20,972 nucleotides of DNA, from positions 1 to 20,972 of IMG/VR virus record IMGVR_UViG_3300034018_003147. One strand, given 5' to 3'. Shown in pieces: positions 7,262-14,275 of this stretch. Made by a program: the position numbers and the translations under genes. How positions within the stretch are numbered: position 1 is the first letter of the stretch; the number at the start of each line of letters is the position of its first letter. The DNA is from a virus. The notes below the pieces were generated by a model that ran no database searches, was not told where the DNA came from, and was given only the letters and a program-made list of their open reading frames with translations.

Positions 7262-8596
7262 TTATTCTCTTTTGTTAATGTTAATTTTCTTTAGCTCTGA
7301 TAATTTTCTTCCCGCATAACACGAAATATTTAAATTCATATCTGGGAACAAATGACTTTTAGAAAGCAAAACGGATTGTGATTCTAAAATTACATCCTTT
7401 AAATTATCTCTTGTGCTATAAAGCATATAACCATCATGTACATTATAAGCGATTTTAGCTTTACCATTCAAGCTTTTGTATAATTGTATAAGTTTTTCTA
7501 AACAAAATATTGCTGCTGGAGATTGAACTACGAAGTTTCTAGCCTTATATTCTTTTTCTAAAAATATTCTTTTTTTACCAAAAATATCACAAACAGCATG
7601 TTCTTCTTTTGCCTTATTCTGAAATGATTCAATCCATGAGTATGCCACAGAAAATGTACTCTTTACCCTTTCTACTATTGATTCTGCTGCCTTTACTGGG
7701 AGTCCTAAATTTTCAGATATGGCATTTACGCCCATCCCATAAAAAATTGGTAAAAAGAATCGTTTACAAAGATTTCTTTTATCTTCCGAATCGCAAGATG
7801 TTTTTGTTATAAGTTCATATACAGAACTGTACACATCAGAACTTTCACAGACTTTTTGTAGTTCTGGATCTTTAGACAACCATTGAAGTACTTTTACTTC
7901 CATGCTCTTAAAATCAAAGTATAAAAATACTTGATCAAAATCTAATGGCTTAAATTCGAGCTTCTGATCTGGTGTTATGACATGAGGAACATATCCCTTT
8001 GTGTATGCATTAAAACACAACAAACGACCATTTTCTTGACCATTTATCTCATAATACGCATGTAACCTATCTTGATCTAATATCCCAACACATTCCAATG
8101 CTGGTATAACATCTAACATTAGCGGTAAATAAACACTTTTGTAAATGGATTGTAATTGTGGCCATTTCCCAGAATCCAAAACAAATTTAAGCCTTCTTAA
8201 ACATTCGCTAAAATTTTCTGGCTTTTTTTGTCGTAAACCAAAAAATGATTCAATAATCTTCAAATCGATAATTGAACAAAAAAATTCAAATTTTATTTTG
8301 AATCTTCCAAAACAAAAAGAAACAAAATTTTTCCAATTCCAAGTCAATATCTTCTTGTTGCCTGAAAATATAGTTTTTGATGCAGCCCTGTTAAAAAGAT
8401 TCATCATCCATGGATTGGACATAGGAATCTCATAAATGCCCTTTTTAGACGATATTACCAACCTATAGGCATCTTGCTTGCTTTTGTCGGTAAAGTCCAA
8501 AATATCATCATTGTAGGAGATGTATAATGTGCTTTCGGATTCTAGATCAGAAAACATTTCCATAAGCTGCATATAATTTGAAATAGTTTTAGACAT
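7262..8596 (-). CDS. Family A DNA polymerase, compact, degenerate exonuclease region
   Basis: This 444-aa DNA polymerase of the Pol I family probably replicates the phage genome. Motif A is YFDFKSMEVKVLQ (226-238, catalytic Asp228). Motif B (O helix) has Arg274, Lys278, then Tyr286-Gly287. Motif C is VHDG (386-389, catalytic Asp388). Two positions are notable: Leu282 aligns with Phe762 of E. coli Pol I, and Gly389 replaces the usual Glu of HDE. Residues 20-140 look like a remnant 3'-5' exonuclease fold, but the D-x-E of ExoI and the later acidic residues are not visible. It is far shorter than T7 gp5 (704 aa). ATG at 8596 is preferred over the in-frame TTG at 8635, which would add only a short hydrophobic leader. 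It heads the long minus-strand operon. Confidence 0.9.
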   Translation of the reverse strand: MSKTISNYMQLMEMFSDLESESTLYISYNDDILDFTDKSKQDAYRLVISSKKGIYEIPMSNPWMMNLFNRAASKTIFSGNKKILTWNWKNFVSFCFGRFKIKFEFFCSIIDLKIIESFFGLRQKKPENFSECLRRLKFVLDSGKWPQLQSIYKSVYLPLMLDVIPALECVGILDQDRLHAYYEINGQENGRLLCFNAYTKGYVPHVITPDQKLEFKPLDFDQVFLYFDFKSMEVKVLQWLSKDPELQKVCESSDVYSSVYELITKTSCDSEDKRNLCKRFFLPIFYGMGVNAISENLGLPVKAAESIVERVKSTFSVAYSWIESFQNKAKEEHAVCDIFGKKRIFLEKEYKARNFVVQSPAAIFCLEKLIQLYKSLNGKAKIAYNVHDGYMLYSTRDNLKDVILESQSVLLSKSHLFPDMNLNISCYAGRKLSELKKININKRE

Positions 8597-8603
8597 AAGC
8601 TCA

Positions 8604-8632
8604 AATATACAAAATCCAATAGCAAATTGCAA
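8604..8632 (-). promoter_or_regulatory. Candidate promoter of the polymerase operon
   Basis: On the minus strand TTGCAA and TATATT are separated by 17 bases, ending seven bases before the polymerase ATG, which would make the message nearly leaderless. The same place reads TATATTTG, matching the TAnnTTTG element of Bacteroidetes promoters. This is weak evidence on host type, from one site only. Confidence 0.35.
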
Positions 8633-8642
8633 CAAATATAAT

Positions 8643-8671
8643 TTGAGACAAATTTTATCTTAAATTACATT
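8643..8671 (+). promoter_or_regulatory. Candidate promoter of the intergenic RNA
   Basis: TTGAGA (8643-8648), a 17-base spacer and TACATT (8666-8671) fit a sigma-70 promoter (five of six and four of six consensus bases). Transcription would start near 8678, immediately before the first arm of the long-range helix of the candidate ncRNA. Confidence 0.4.
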
Positions 8672-8677
8672 AAACCG

Positions 8678-9037
8678 AGTGCCGACTTAGCTTTGTTTAT
8701 TGTTATATATAAAGATTATTGTGTAATAAGCTTATTATATATAATTGAATAAGATATTCTGTGTTTAAACATAACTTCCCTCATTCAATCCAATAAAAAA
8801 GTAAGTTAAACCCTTAAACTACAATGTTTAAAGATTCAATTTACAAAATCAATTAGTATCAATTTATGTTTTAAAACTCTTAGTTAGTCTATTCCCTTGT
8901 CTGCAAGAATAGAAGTCGGCTATTTATTTCTAATCTAAGGCTTACTTAACATTCGGGTGTAACAATGGTTCTCGTTGCACCATTCGTGATTTTTCACTAC
9001 AAAGACTTACCCGCTATGGGCCACCCAAGTTTTTTTT
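8678..9037 (+). ncRNA. Candidate structured non-coding RNA, about 360 nt (possibly to 9110)
   Basis: This is part of a 622-base stretch without a gene, between divergent operons. Several complementary segments nest without conflict. GCCGACTT (8681-8688) pairs with AAGTCGGC (8913-8920). TTATATATAA (8703-8712) pairs with 8735-8744 and encloses TTATT-GTGT-AATAA (8716-8729). TTAAAC-TACAAT-GTTTAA lies at 8814-8831. CTATT..CTTG-TCTG-CAAG-AATAG (8889-8912) abuts the long-range helix. GGTGTAAC (8956-8963) pairs with GTTGCACC (8974-8981), and GTGA-TTTT-TCAC is at 8986-8997. The T-G pair 8960/8977 is allowed only in a plus-strand RNA, which sets the direction. A promoter lies just upstream and T-tracts follow hairpins at 9037 and 9110. 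GC content is locally higher at 8940-9030. No tRNA, tmRNA or RNase P signature was recognised. Confidence 0.5.
9017..9037 (+). terminator. Terminator-like hairpin with T8 tract
   Basis: TGGG-CCA-CCCA (9017-9027) is followed by AAG-type sequence and eight T (9030-9037). The upstream CCC at 9010-9012 can also pair with GGG 9018-9020. It is a plausible first 3' end of the candidate ncRNA. Confidence 0.4.
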
Positions 9038-9081
9038 CCAATATCTCTTAGTTGGGATACTTTCATACTAAGATTTAGAGG

Positions 9082-9110
9082 GGAAGAGAAAGCTTCCATC
9101 TTCGTTTTTT
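9082..9110 (+). terminator. Second terminator-like hairpin
   Basis: GGAAG (9082-9086) pairs with CTTCC (9093-9097), or alternatively GAAGA (9083-9087) with TCTTC (9099-9103), followed by G and six T (9105-9110). A further hairpin TCTTAGT/ACTAAGA (9046-9052/9067-9073) precedes it. It could be a second 3' end of the candidate ncRNA. Positions 9111-9218 hold only AT-rich leader sequence of the next gene. Confidence 0.35.
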
Positions 9111-9218
9111 ATAGTTCTGTAACAAGTTGTAGATAATATAACATGAATTGATTAAAAAAACAAATATATTATGTTTAAATAACATGATCTCTTGTGAATA
9201 AAAGGAAAATAAGCTAAA

Positions 9219-9920
9219 ATGATCAATCATGAGGATGTTGAAAAAATGATTGAAAAATACAAAATGGACAACTTAGAATCATTGGCATTTAAGGTCTGTT
9301 TGATATGGATTGAAAAAAGTAGAAAAATATTTCCAAATTATAATCACATAAATCTTCGAAAAGGAGATCCTAGAAAATCTTTAATATTTAAGGTTTGTTA
9401 TAAGCTTGTAAGAGAGACACAAGGACTTTTGGATGAATTTAATCATGGTTTGTATGTTCAGTCTCAATTAGATATTCTCAGACACATAAATATGGGAAAA
9501 GGACATCCTCTCGTAGATGTCAATTGTCTTGTTGGTGATAAAGCTTGGAAACGATGGAAATTATGGAAGAAAAAATATGACACCGTATCTCAACTCAAAA
9601 CAAAAATGCCTGAAGTTAAAATTTATAACGCCAAAATCTATGAAGCTATTAAAAAAACTAAAGAATTCATTGATAAGTCCATCGGAGTATGCCCAACAAT
9701 TGAGCAGTACAGAGCCTACGAATCAAGCAAACAGTTATACAGATGGATTAACTTTGGAAAAATATCACCCTATTATCTTATCTTGTCTCCATATATTGAA
9801 AAAATTATAAACAAAGATGATTTGAAAAAGTTAAACTTCGATCTGAACATTTACAAACAAGGTATTGATGAGGATGTGGTGGAATTTTTTAAAAAACAAT
9901 TTGAATACGAATTCAAGTGA
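9219..9920 (+). CDS. Phage protein of unknown function
   Basis: This 233-aa, Lys-rich and probably helical protein lacks signal peptide or membrane helices. I do not recognise a named domain, though stretches such as FPNYNHINLRKGDPRKSLIF (38-57) and DVNCLVGDKAWKRWKLWKKK (99-118) look like conserved blocks rather than random sequence. The second is very basic and tryptophan-rich and could contact nucleic acid. A GGA-containing site lies about 12 bases before the ATG. It is the first protein gene downstream of the candidate ncRNA and is followed after one base by the DUF3431-like gene, so the two are co-transcribed. Confidence 0.7.
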   Translation: MINHEDVEKMIEKYKMDNLESLAFKVCLIWIEKSRKIFPNYNHINLRKGDPRKSLIFKVCYKLVRETQGLLDEFNHGLYVQSQLDILRHINMGKGHPLVDVNCLVGDKAWKRWKLWKKKYDTVSQLKTKMPEVKIYNAKIYEAIKKTKEFIDKSIGVCPTIEQYRAYESSKQLYRWINFGKISPYYLILSPYIEKIINKDDLKKLNFDLNIYKQGIDEDVVEFFKKQFEYEFK

Positions 9921-9921
9921 A

Positions 9922-10611
9922 ATGCTACACTCAAAAAGTAAAAAACAATTAGTAGTTTCCAGATATGGAGAATCCATAGATTGGATTAAAAAAATTGAAC
10001 ATTTATTTCAAGATATAGTTATTTATGAAAAAAACAATTCGTCTAATTCGTATCATAAATACAAAACCATAGAATTAAAAAATGTTGGTAGAGAATCACA
10101 CACTTATTTACATCATATTATTGCCAATTATGAAGAGATATCTACATATGACAATATACTTTTCTGTCAGGCAAATCCATTTGATCACTGTAGTGAATTT
10201 TTAGACAAATTAAAGATATCGGATAATTATACGAATGATCCATTTTACTTTAAAAAAGTTGGCTCGCATGAAATTACTTTTTATTATGAGCCAATCGAAA
10301 AGGTCCACCCCATAGGATTACCAGTATTCAATTTTTATTATCATCTTTTTTTTGATTCATATATGAAGAATTTGGAACAAACAAGAAATTCTTTAATGGT
10401 AATTCCAACAAATAATATAAAATTTAGATCAAAAGTTTTTTATGAATATCTTATAAAATATTTGAGCAATCGAAAAAATCCATTAGAAGGATACATCATA
10501 GAAAGACTTTGGGTTCCTATATTTGATGGAAAAACCAAAGATTGGATTAGTCATTATTTTTCTGGTAGAGATAAATTCTTAGGCATGTGGAATAATCAAA
10601 AAATCGAATGA
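9922..10611 (+). CDS. DUF3431-like protein
   Basis: This 229-aa protein has the hallmark of the DUF3431 family: an N-terminal strand VVSRYGESIDWI (11-22), VIYEKN (33-38), then ELKNVGRESHTYLHHIIANY (51-70), and a strand FCQANPFDH (81-89). The family is found in fungi, bacteria and large viruses, often beside glycosyltransferases, and its fold looks glycosyltransferase-like, but its activity is not established. The C-terminal ERLWVPIF segment (near 190) also fits. The start is ATG 9922, one base after the preceding stop; an upstream in-frame ATG would overlap that gene by 56 bases. It converges with the TAGT gene two bases away. Confidence 0.75.
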   Translation: MLHSKSKKQLVVSRYGESIDWIKKIEHLFQDIVIYEKNNSSNSYHKYKTIELKNVGRESHTYLHHIIANYEEISTYDNILFCQANPFDHCSEFLDKLKISDNYTNDPFYFKKVGSHEITFYYEPIEKVHPIGLPVFNFYYHLFFDSYMKNLEQTRNSLMVIPTNNIKFRSKVFYEYLIKYLSNRKNPLEGYIIERLWVPIFDGKTKDWISHYFSGRDKFLGMWNNQKIE

Positions 10612-10613
10612 TT

Positions 10614-11444
10614 TTATTTTTTTTCGTTAATCAATATCATTCCATAATTATTTATTCCATCTGGTATTATCAAACCTTCTTTTTTTATTAGTTTATTATT
10701 TTTAAAAGGCTTGTAATTAACTTGATGGTGCCATCTGCCAAATTTCCAAGTTACCTTTGCAACATCTGGATGCTGATCTACTAACGATTGTGCAAATTCT
10801 TTTCTGTTATCTGTTTCTTTATAAATTTCATTTGTATTTCCTCCTTTCATTCTCATTGTTGTAACTTTTCCTGCGAGAAAAGCATTAAACAATATCGTAC
10901 AATAGCCATCTTTTAAAGCCCTTAAACTTAAATCTGTGTCCTCGTTATATCTACCTCTCCACCTATAAGGCAAATCATTTTTAAGCAGTATACAAGAGTA
11001 AATTCTTGTGTTTAGATAGTATGGTGGCACTTTGTCTGTGGTTTTACAAAATGAATAATAGTTAAATCCACTTATCGCCACATTCTCATATCTGTCTGTA
11101 AAATCTTCCGCACATTTAAAAACTGTTCCCGATGAAACTACTGGCTTTGCATTTCTATTTAATCTGTGAAAACCTTCTATATTATCATCTAAAATCCAAT
11201 GTCTTTCATGTCCTTCCGCAATAGAATGTTCCCATACCCAATTTCTTGCAGGTATAGATCCTTGACCCAAATTACTAAATGGAAGTAAAAGGATGTTTTT
11301 TGTAATGTGTTTATAATCATTTATTTCTTGTGGCTCAATCACTAATTGAAAAGGAACATTAATCTTCAAAAGCTCTCTTGCCGTTAAACAAGATTTACCT
11401 CTACCTTTTGATATAATGTAAAATGGATATTTGGGATTATTCAT
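10614..11444 (-). CDS. TET-associated-type glycosyltransferase (TAGT family)
   Basis: This 276-aa GT-A-fold glycosyltransferase resembles the TAGT family described beside TET/JBP dioxygenases, where it is proposed to glycosylate oxidised DNA bases. Signature blocks are FYIISKGRGKSCLTARELL (8-26), VIEPQE (35-40), LLLPFSNLGQGSIPARNWVW (52-71), the nucleotide-sugar or metal motif WILDDN (83-88), and NEDTDLSLR (167-175). No TET/JBP gene is visible within this window. A GGGAGA site precedes the ATG, which overlaps the stop of the upstream methyltransferase by eight bases, so the two are translationally coupled. Substrate could be DNA or protein; DNA is favoured only by family precedent. Confidence 0.8.
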   Translation of the reverse strand: MNNPKYPFYIISKGRGKSCLTARELLKINVPFQLVIEPQEINDYKHITKNILLLPFSNLGQGSIPARNWVWEHSIAEGHERHWILDDNIEGFHRLNRNAKPVVSSGTVFKCAEDFTDRYENVAISGFNYYSFCKTTDKVPPYYLNTRIYSCILLKNDLPYRWRGRYNEDTDLSLRALKDGYCTILFNAFLAGKVTTMRMKGGNTNEIYKETDNRKEFAQSLVDQHPDVAKVTWKFGRWHHQVNYKPFKNNKLIKKEGLIIPDGINNYGMILINEKK

Positions 11445-12237
11445 TGTTTATTTTCTCCCAGTATGTTGGTCTTGCGTTCCATAATTTTGTATTTATTTTT
11501 TCATATCCATGAAGTCGCATTGCGGAACCAAAAACTCTACCTAACTTTTTATTCTCAATAAGTTCATCTGCAACAATATAGAATGGAAAGTGACCTATAG
11601 CTTTAGTATTGAACGAATTTGCAGCATATAAATTTTTCGGAGACATATGTTCAACCACATCGAATAAATGTTTTATTGGATTATTTATATGTTCAAAATA
11701 TTCACTTGCAAAAACAATATCTACATTTTTTGGAATATCTAAAATAGATTCAACAATTTTAAAATCATTTTTTTCAGCTATGCTATTACAAATAGAAAAT
11801 TGCATAGTATTTTTTAAGTTTGTTCCAAATACTTCTGCATTAGGAAACAATTGTTTTAATGCTAAGGTTGAAAATCCTATTCCACATCCTAAGTCAACAA
11901 TCACTTTTGGACTATCAGGGAACAATCCAAGCTTATTTATATTTCTAATATATTCTTTGGAATAGATCGACCAACACGCAACTAGTTCTGATAGATAATA
12001 CGGATGGTCATAAACTCCATAGTCGGGATTACCATTTTCAACAGATTTATACCATCTTGATTCTAATTCTTGCCCTTCCCTTAATTCTTCTCTTAAATTT
12101 TTATCACCTTTTAAATATTTTATGGTTTGAATAATTATATCTTTGATTTTTAAATCGTTAATATTTAAAACATCATTAACAACTTTCATGAAAACTTCTA
12201 TTGTATCTTTCGTATTGTGCTGCAAAATATTATTCAT
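11437..12237 (-). CDS. Class I SAM-dependent methyltransferase
   Basis: This 266-aa protein has a helical N-terminal 105 residues followed by a Rossmann methyltransferase domain. Motif I is VDLGCGIGFS (114-123). It is followed by an AEVFGTNL strand (motif II position), an IVFASEYFEHINNP segment (motif IV and post-I region), and a C-terminal LWNARPTYWEKI. No DNA methyltransferase N/DPPY motif is seen, so a small molecule, sugar or modified base is a likelier acceptor than plain adenine or cytosine. The start at 12237 overlaps the preceding gene by eight bases; an upstream in-frame start would lie deep inside that gene. It is coupled in both directions within the TAGT operon. Confidence 0.75.
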   Translation of the reverse strand: MNNILQHNTKDTIEVFMKVVNDVLNINDLKIKDIIIQTIKYLKGDKNLREELREGQELESRWYKSVENGNPDYGVYDHPYYLSELVACWSIYSKEYIRNINKLGLFPDSPKVIVDLGCGIGFSTLALKQLFPNAEVFGTNLKNTMQFSICNSIAEKNDFKIVESILDIPKNVDIVFASEYFEHINNPIKHLFDVVEHMSPKNLYAANSFNTKAIGHFPFYIVADELIENKKLGRVFGSAMRLHGYEKINTKLWNARPTYWEKINNE

Positions 12238-12541
12238 TTTCTTTACTTTCTTTTTCAATTTCTGGTTTGAAATCAAACTCAAGCTGATTTGAGTCAACCC
12301 ATTTCATTTTTGTTTTTTGAAAATGAGACTTGAATGGGAACCAAGCACTTTTAGTTTTGTTTGTTAGTTTCTGCCCTATAAGTTTTGCGAAATCTTGTAA
12401 AGATTCTTCGTTGTCAAAACGGAAGATAATTTTTGCATATGGTTCTTGTTTATTTTGAACAAATTCTGGCATGTCCTTCCATTCATCACGCCAGTCATCT
12501 GTTTTGCCCACTTGATTTTCTTCAAAAATATTATCTTCCAT
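12230..12541 (-). CDS. Small acidic phage protein of TAGT operon
   Basis: This 103-aa acidic protein starts with DDWRDEWKDMPEFVQ (15-29), followed by a strand-helix unit (PYAKIIFRF, then EESLQDFAKLIGQKL) and a C-terminal strand MKWVDS. I recall small proteins of this 'W-x-x-MPEF' pattern in phage genomes but know no function. The strand-helix-strand order is ferredoxin-like. A GGA ribosome site precedes the ATG. It is the promoter-proximal gene of the three-gene operon with the methyltransferase and TAGT, each overlapping the next, so a shared pathway is likely. Confidence 0.65.
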   Translation of the reverse strand: MEDNIFEENQVGKTDDWRDEWKDMPEFVQNKQEPYAKIIFRFDNEESLQDFAKLIGQKLTNKTKSAWFPFKSHFQKTKMKWVDSNQLEFDFKPEIEKESKENE

Positions 12542-12592
12542 TTTTCAATTCCTTTATTGGCAATTTTTCATTTTTTGCTTCTTAAATATAAC

Positions 12593-12628
12593 ATGGTTTT
12601 GACTTAAAATTAAGTAATTTTAAACCAT
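12593..12628. promoter_or_regulatory. Compound inverted repeat upstream of TAGT operon
   Basis: Outer arms ATGGTTT (12593-12599) and AAACCAT (12622-12628) enclose inner arms ACTTAA (12602-12607) and TTAAGT (12610-12615), separated by two bases. On the plus strand it is followed by six T, but neighbouring genes are all minus strand, so a terminator role would serve no known plus transcript. It lies about 52 bases upstream of the operon start and could be an operator. The rest of the 159-base gap is AT-rich with nothing else evident. Confidence 0.35.
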
Positions 12629-12700
12629 TTTTTTATATTTTTAAAAGTGTTTTACGACTGAATGTGTTTGTTGATCAAAAGATGAAAAATTAATTTGAAT

Positions 12701-13153
12701 TTAATCCAGCCAATTATTGAATTCTCTAGAACTTTTAAATCCTTCATCTTTTTTTACAATATTTTCTTTTTTGTCTATGATTACATAAAAAGGTATTGCT
12801 TTAACATTGTATTTTGAAACTATTTCTTTGTTTTTATCAAGATCAATGTCTATGGTGAGATACAATAATTCTTTTTGTTTAATTTTATTTTTAATTTTTG
12901 AAGTGCTGAATACTTCATGTTCCATTTTTTGACAAGGAATACACCATTTTGAAAAGAATACAAGTAATATTTTTTGATTAGAATTGTTAGCAGCAGAAAT
13001 AATCTCTTTGTAATCATTTATTTGTTCTGCTGTATATAATTTTTCTTTATTGTAATTTTCTTTTGTGATCAATACATTTTCATTTTTTTTGTTTGTCAAA
13101 AAAATTAAAAGTAAACAAATTGAAGCCAAGGATATGTTTATAATGTTTTTCAT
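12701..13153 (-). CDS. Membrane-anchored or exported thioredoxin-like protein
   Basis: This 150-aa protein has an N-terminal hydrophobic segment (about residues 4-20, short Lys-containing start) acting as signal peptide or membrane anchor. A thioredoxin fold follows: strand KILLVFFSKW (61-70), redox motif CIPC (71-74), strand YLTIDID, and cis-proline AIPFYVI (119-125, Pro121). No lipoprotein Cys box is evident. The active site would face the cell envelope, where it could reduce or isomerise disulfides in host or phage proteins. No ribosome site is visible before the ATG, which lies five bases after the preceding stop. Base composition is even more AT-rich than its neighbours, consistent with recent acquisition, though this is only an impression. 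Confidence 0.85.
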   Translation of the reverse strand: MKNIINISLASICLLLIFLTNKKNENVLITKENYNKEKLYTAEQINDYKEIISAANNSNQKILLVFFSKWCIPCQKMEHEVFSTSKIKNKIKQKELLYLTIDIDLDKNKEIVSKYNVKAIPFYVIIDKKENIVKKDEGFKSSREFNNWLD

Positions 13154-13158
13154 ATTTT

Positions 13159-13968
13159 TTAATAGGTCATAAATATTTTTACGACTGCGTCAATAATTTC
13201 CTTTGGTTCTTGAGTAGGGGCAAAATTTTCATCCCATTCTGAAGGTTGAACTTTCCAAGAATGCTGTCTAGTTGTTGAATCTATATTATATCCCCAACAT
13301 CTCAACAATCCTTTTTTAGCATCCCAATAAAGATCTATATTGAATTGTTCTGCTCTCCCAGAGGTTGGAGATTCGACTCCATGACCACGAAATTCAAATA
13401 TGTATTTGTGATAGTGTTCGTTTTTTTTCAGCATACCAATTGGAAACATACAATATGATGGATAAGTGTTTCTTACAGCCCCAAACAATTTCAAAGACAA
13501 TTTGTTGAATCCATTGAAATCTGTTTTTGCTTTATCAATCATGGTTTCATTGAGTGATGTTAAATAATCATGAATTTCAGAAGCATATACTTCTTCTCTG
13601 GTGTTATGATAGCCTTCTTCAAGTGGAAATATTCTTTTGCAAATCCAATCAATATGGCCAGTAGCATCTGCGATTTTTCTTCTGGTAATTATTTTGTAAG
13701 ATCCAAGTGGAGTTAATTGCAATTGCAATGCCCCAACCTCTGAACCCCATTCAATTAAGTTTTGAAATTTTTGATTTAATCTAAGATTACCAATTGCAGG
13801 AGAATCTAAAATCTCAGATATAATCTTACTCGAATGAATTATATCAATCGGTCCATAACCAGTAATTTTTTTGGTTCCACCTTCTGGGTCATGCAATTTT
13901 TTTTCACCAAAACCAAATGATGCCCATTCTTTAAAATTCAAATGTTTGTTATAACTATAATTACTCAT
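13159..13968 (-). CDS. Phage protein of unknown function
   Basis: This 269-aa protein has no signal peptide or membrane helix and no catalytic motif I recognise. It mixes helices (EEVYASEIHDYLTSLNETMIDKAK, about 125-147, quoted by its edges EEVYAS and MIDKAK) with beta-rich parts such as ALQLQLTPLGSYKII (80-94) and YIFEFRGHGVES (about 188-199). Aromatic and Gly residues spread evenly suggest a real folded protein. The start at 13968 has no clear ribosome site and lies only 40 bases from the start of the divergent small gene, so their promoters overlap. It is followed closely by the thioredoxin-like gene. Confidence 0.65.
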   Translation of the reverse strand: MSNYSYNKHLNFKEWASFGFGEKKLHDPEGGTKKITGYGPIDIIHSSKIISEILDSPAIGNLRLNQKFQNLIEWGSEVGALQLQLTPLGSYKIITRRKIADATGHIDWICKRIFPLEEGYHNTREEVYASEIHDYLTSLNETMIDKAKTDFNGFNKLSLKLFGAVRNTYPSYCMFPIGMLKKNEHYHKYIFEFRGHGVESPTSGRAEQFNIDLYWDAKKGLLRCWGYNIDSTTRQHSWKVQPSEWDENFAPTQEPKEIIDAVVKIFMTY

Positions 13969-14008
13969 GATAATATATAGAATAGAAAATTAATATTAGG
14001 ATAAAAAA

Positions 14009-14275
14009 ATGATATCGTATAAAATTTGGACTGAAACAAAACAAAGAAAATTTGAAGACTTCAAAAATGTTATTTTACCAGCATTGAATCTTGATTCCGA
14101 AAAGGGAATTTCAACCACTATCGATTCGTTGAGTATAGACAATTTGAAAAGCAAATTGCAAAGTTTGGAGATTTTTAAATTGTTACCAACTAAAAAGCAA
14201 CAAGAAATAATGAAAAAAATAGAAGGTGAAAAAAGTGGAACTATACTTGATTTGATCAACAATATGATCAATTAG
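14009..14275 (+). CDS. Small helical protein of unknown function
   Basis: This 88-aa charged protein is predicted mainly helical, with KLQSLEIFKLLPTKKQQEIM in the middle and ILDLINNMI at the end. AGGA seven bases before the ATG favours this strand over the opposite-strand reading, whose start lacks such a site. The gene fills the space between two minus-strand genes exactly: divergent from one by 40 bases and overlapping the stop of the other by four (TTAG at 14272-14275). Function unknown. Confidence 0.6.
   Translation: MISYKIWTETKQRKFEDFKNVILPALNLDSEKGISTTIDSLSIDNLKSKLQSLEIFKLLPTKKQQEIMKKIEGEKSGTILDLINNMIN

Noticed and set aside
8974-9013. tRNA gene
   Set aside because: The hairpins here do not fit a cloverleaf, and no T-arm GGTTCRANNCC with matching acceptor stem was found here or elsewhere by eye.
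8678-9037. tmRNA, RNase P RNA or group I intron as identity of the intergenic RNA
   Set aside because: No tRNA-like 3' end or tag frame. GGCTTAC at 8939-8945 recalls an RNase P block, but the GAGGAAAGTCC-type 5' block is absent. No intron core motifs and no interrupted gene.
9138-9187. Repeated TAACATGA words upstream of the 9219 gene and a similar word near 12588
   Set aside because: Short AT-rich words with a CATG core; too few and too short to distinguish from chance in this composition.
13996-14271. Hydrophobic 91-aa minus-strand reading opposite the small gene at 14009
   Set aside because: The plus-strand reading has an AGGA site at the right distance and charged, helical composition; the minus reading has Ile/Leu/Phe/Ser bias typical of antisense to Lys/Glu-rich genes.
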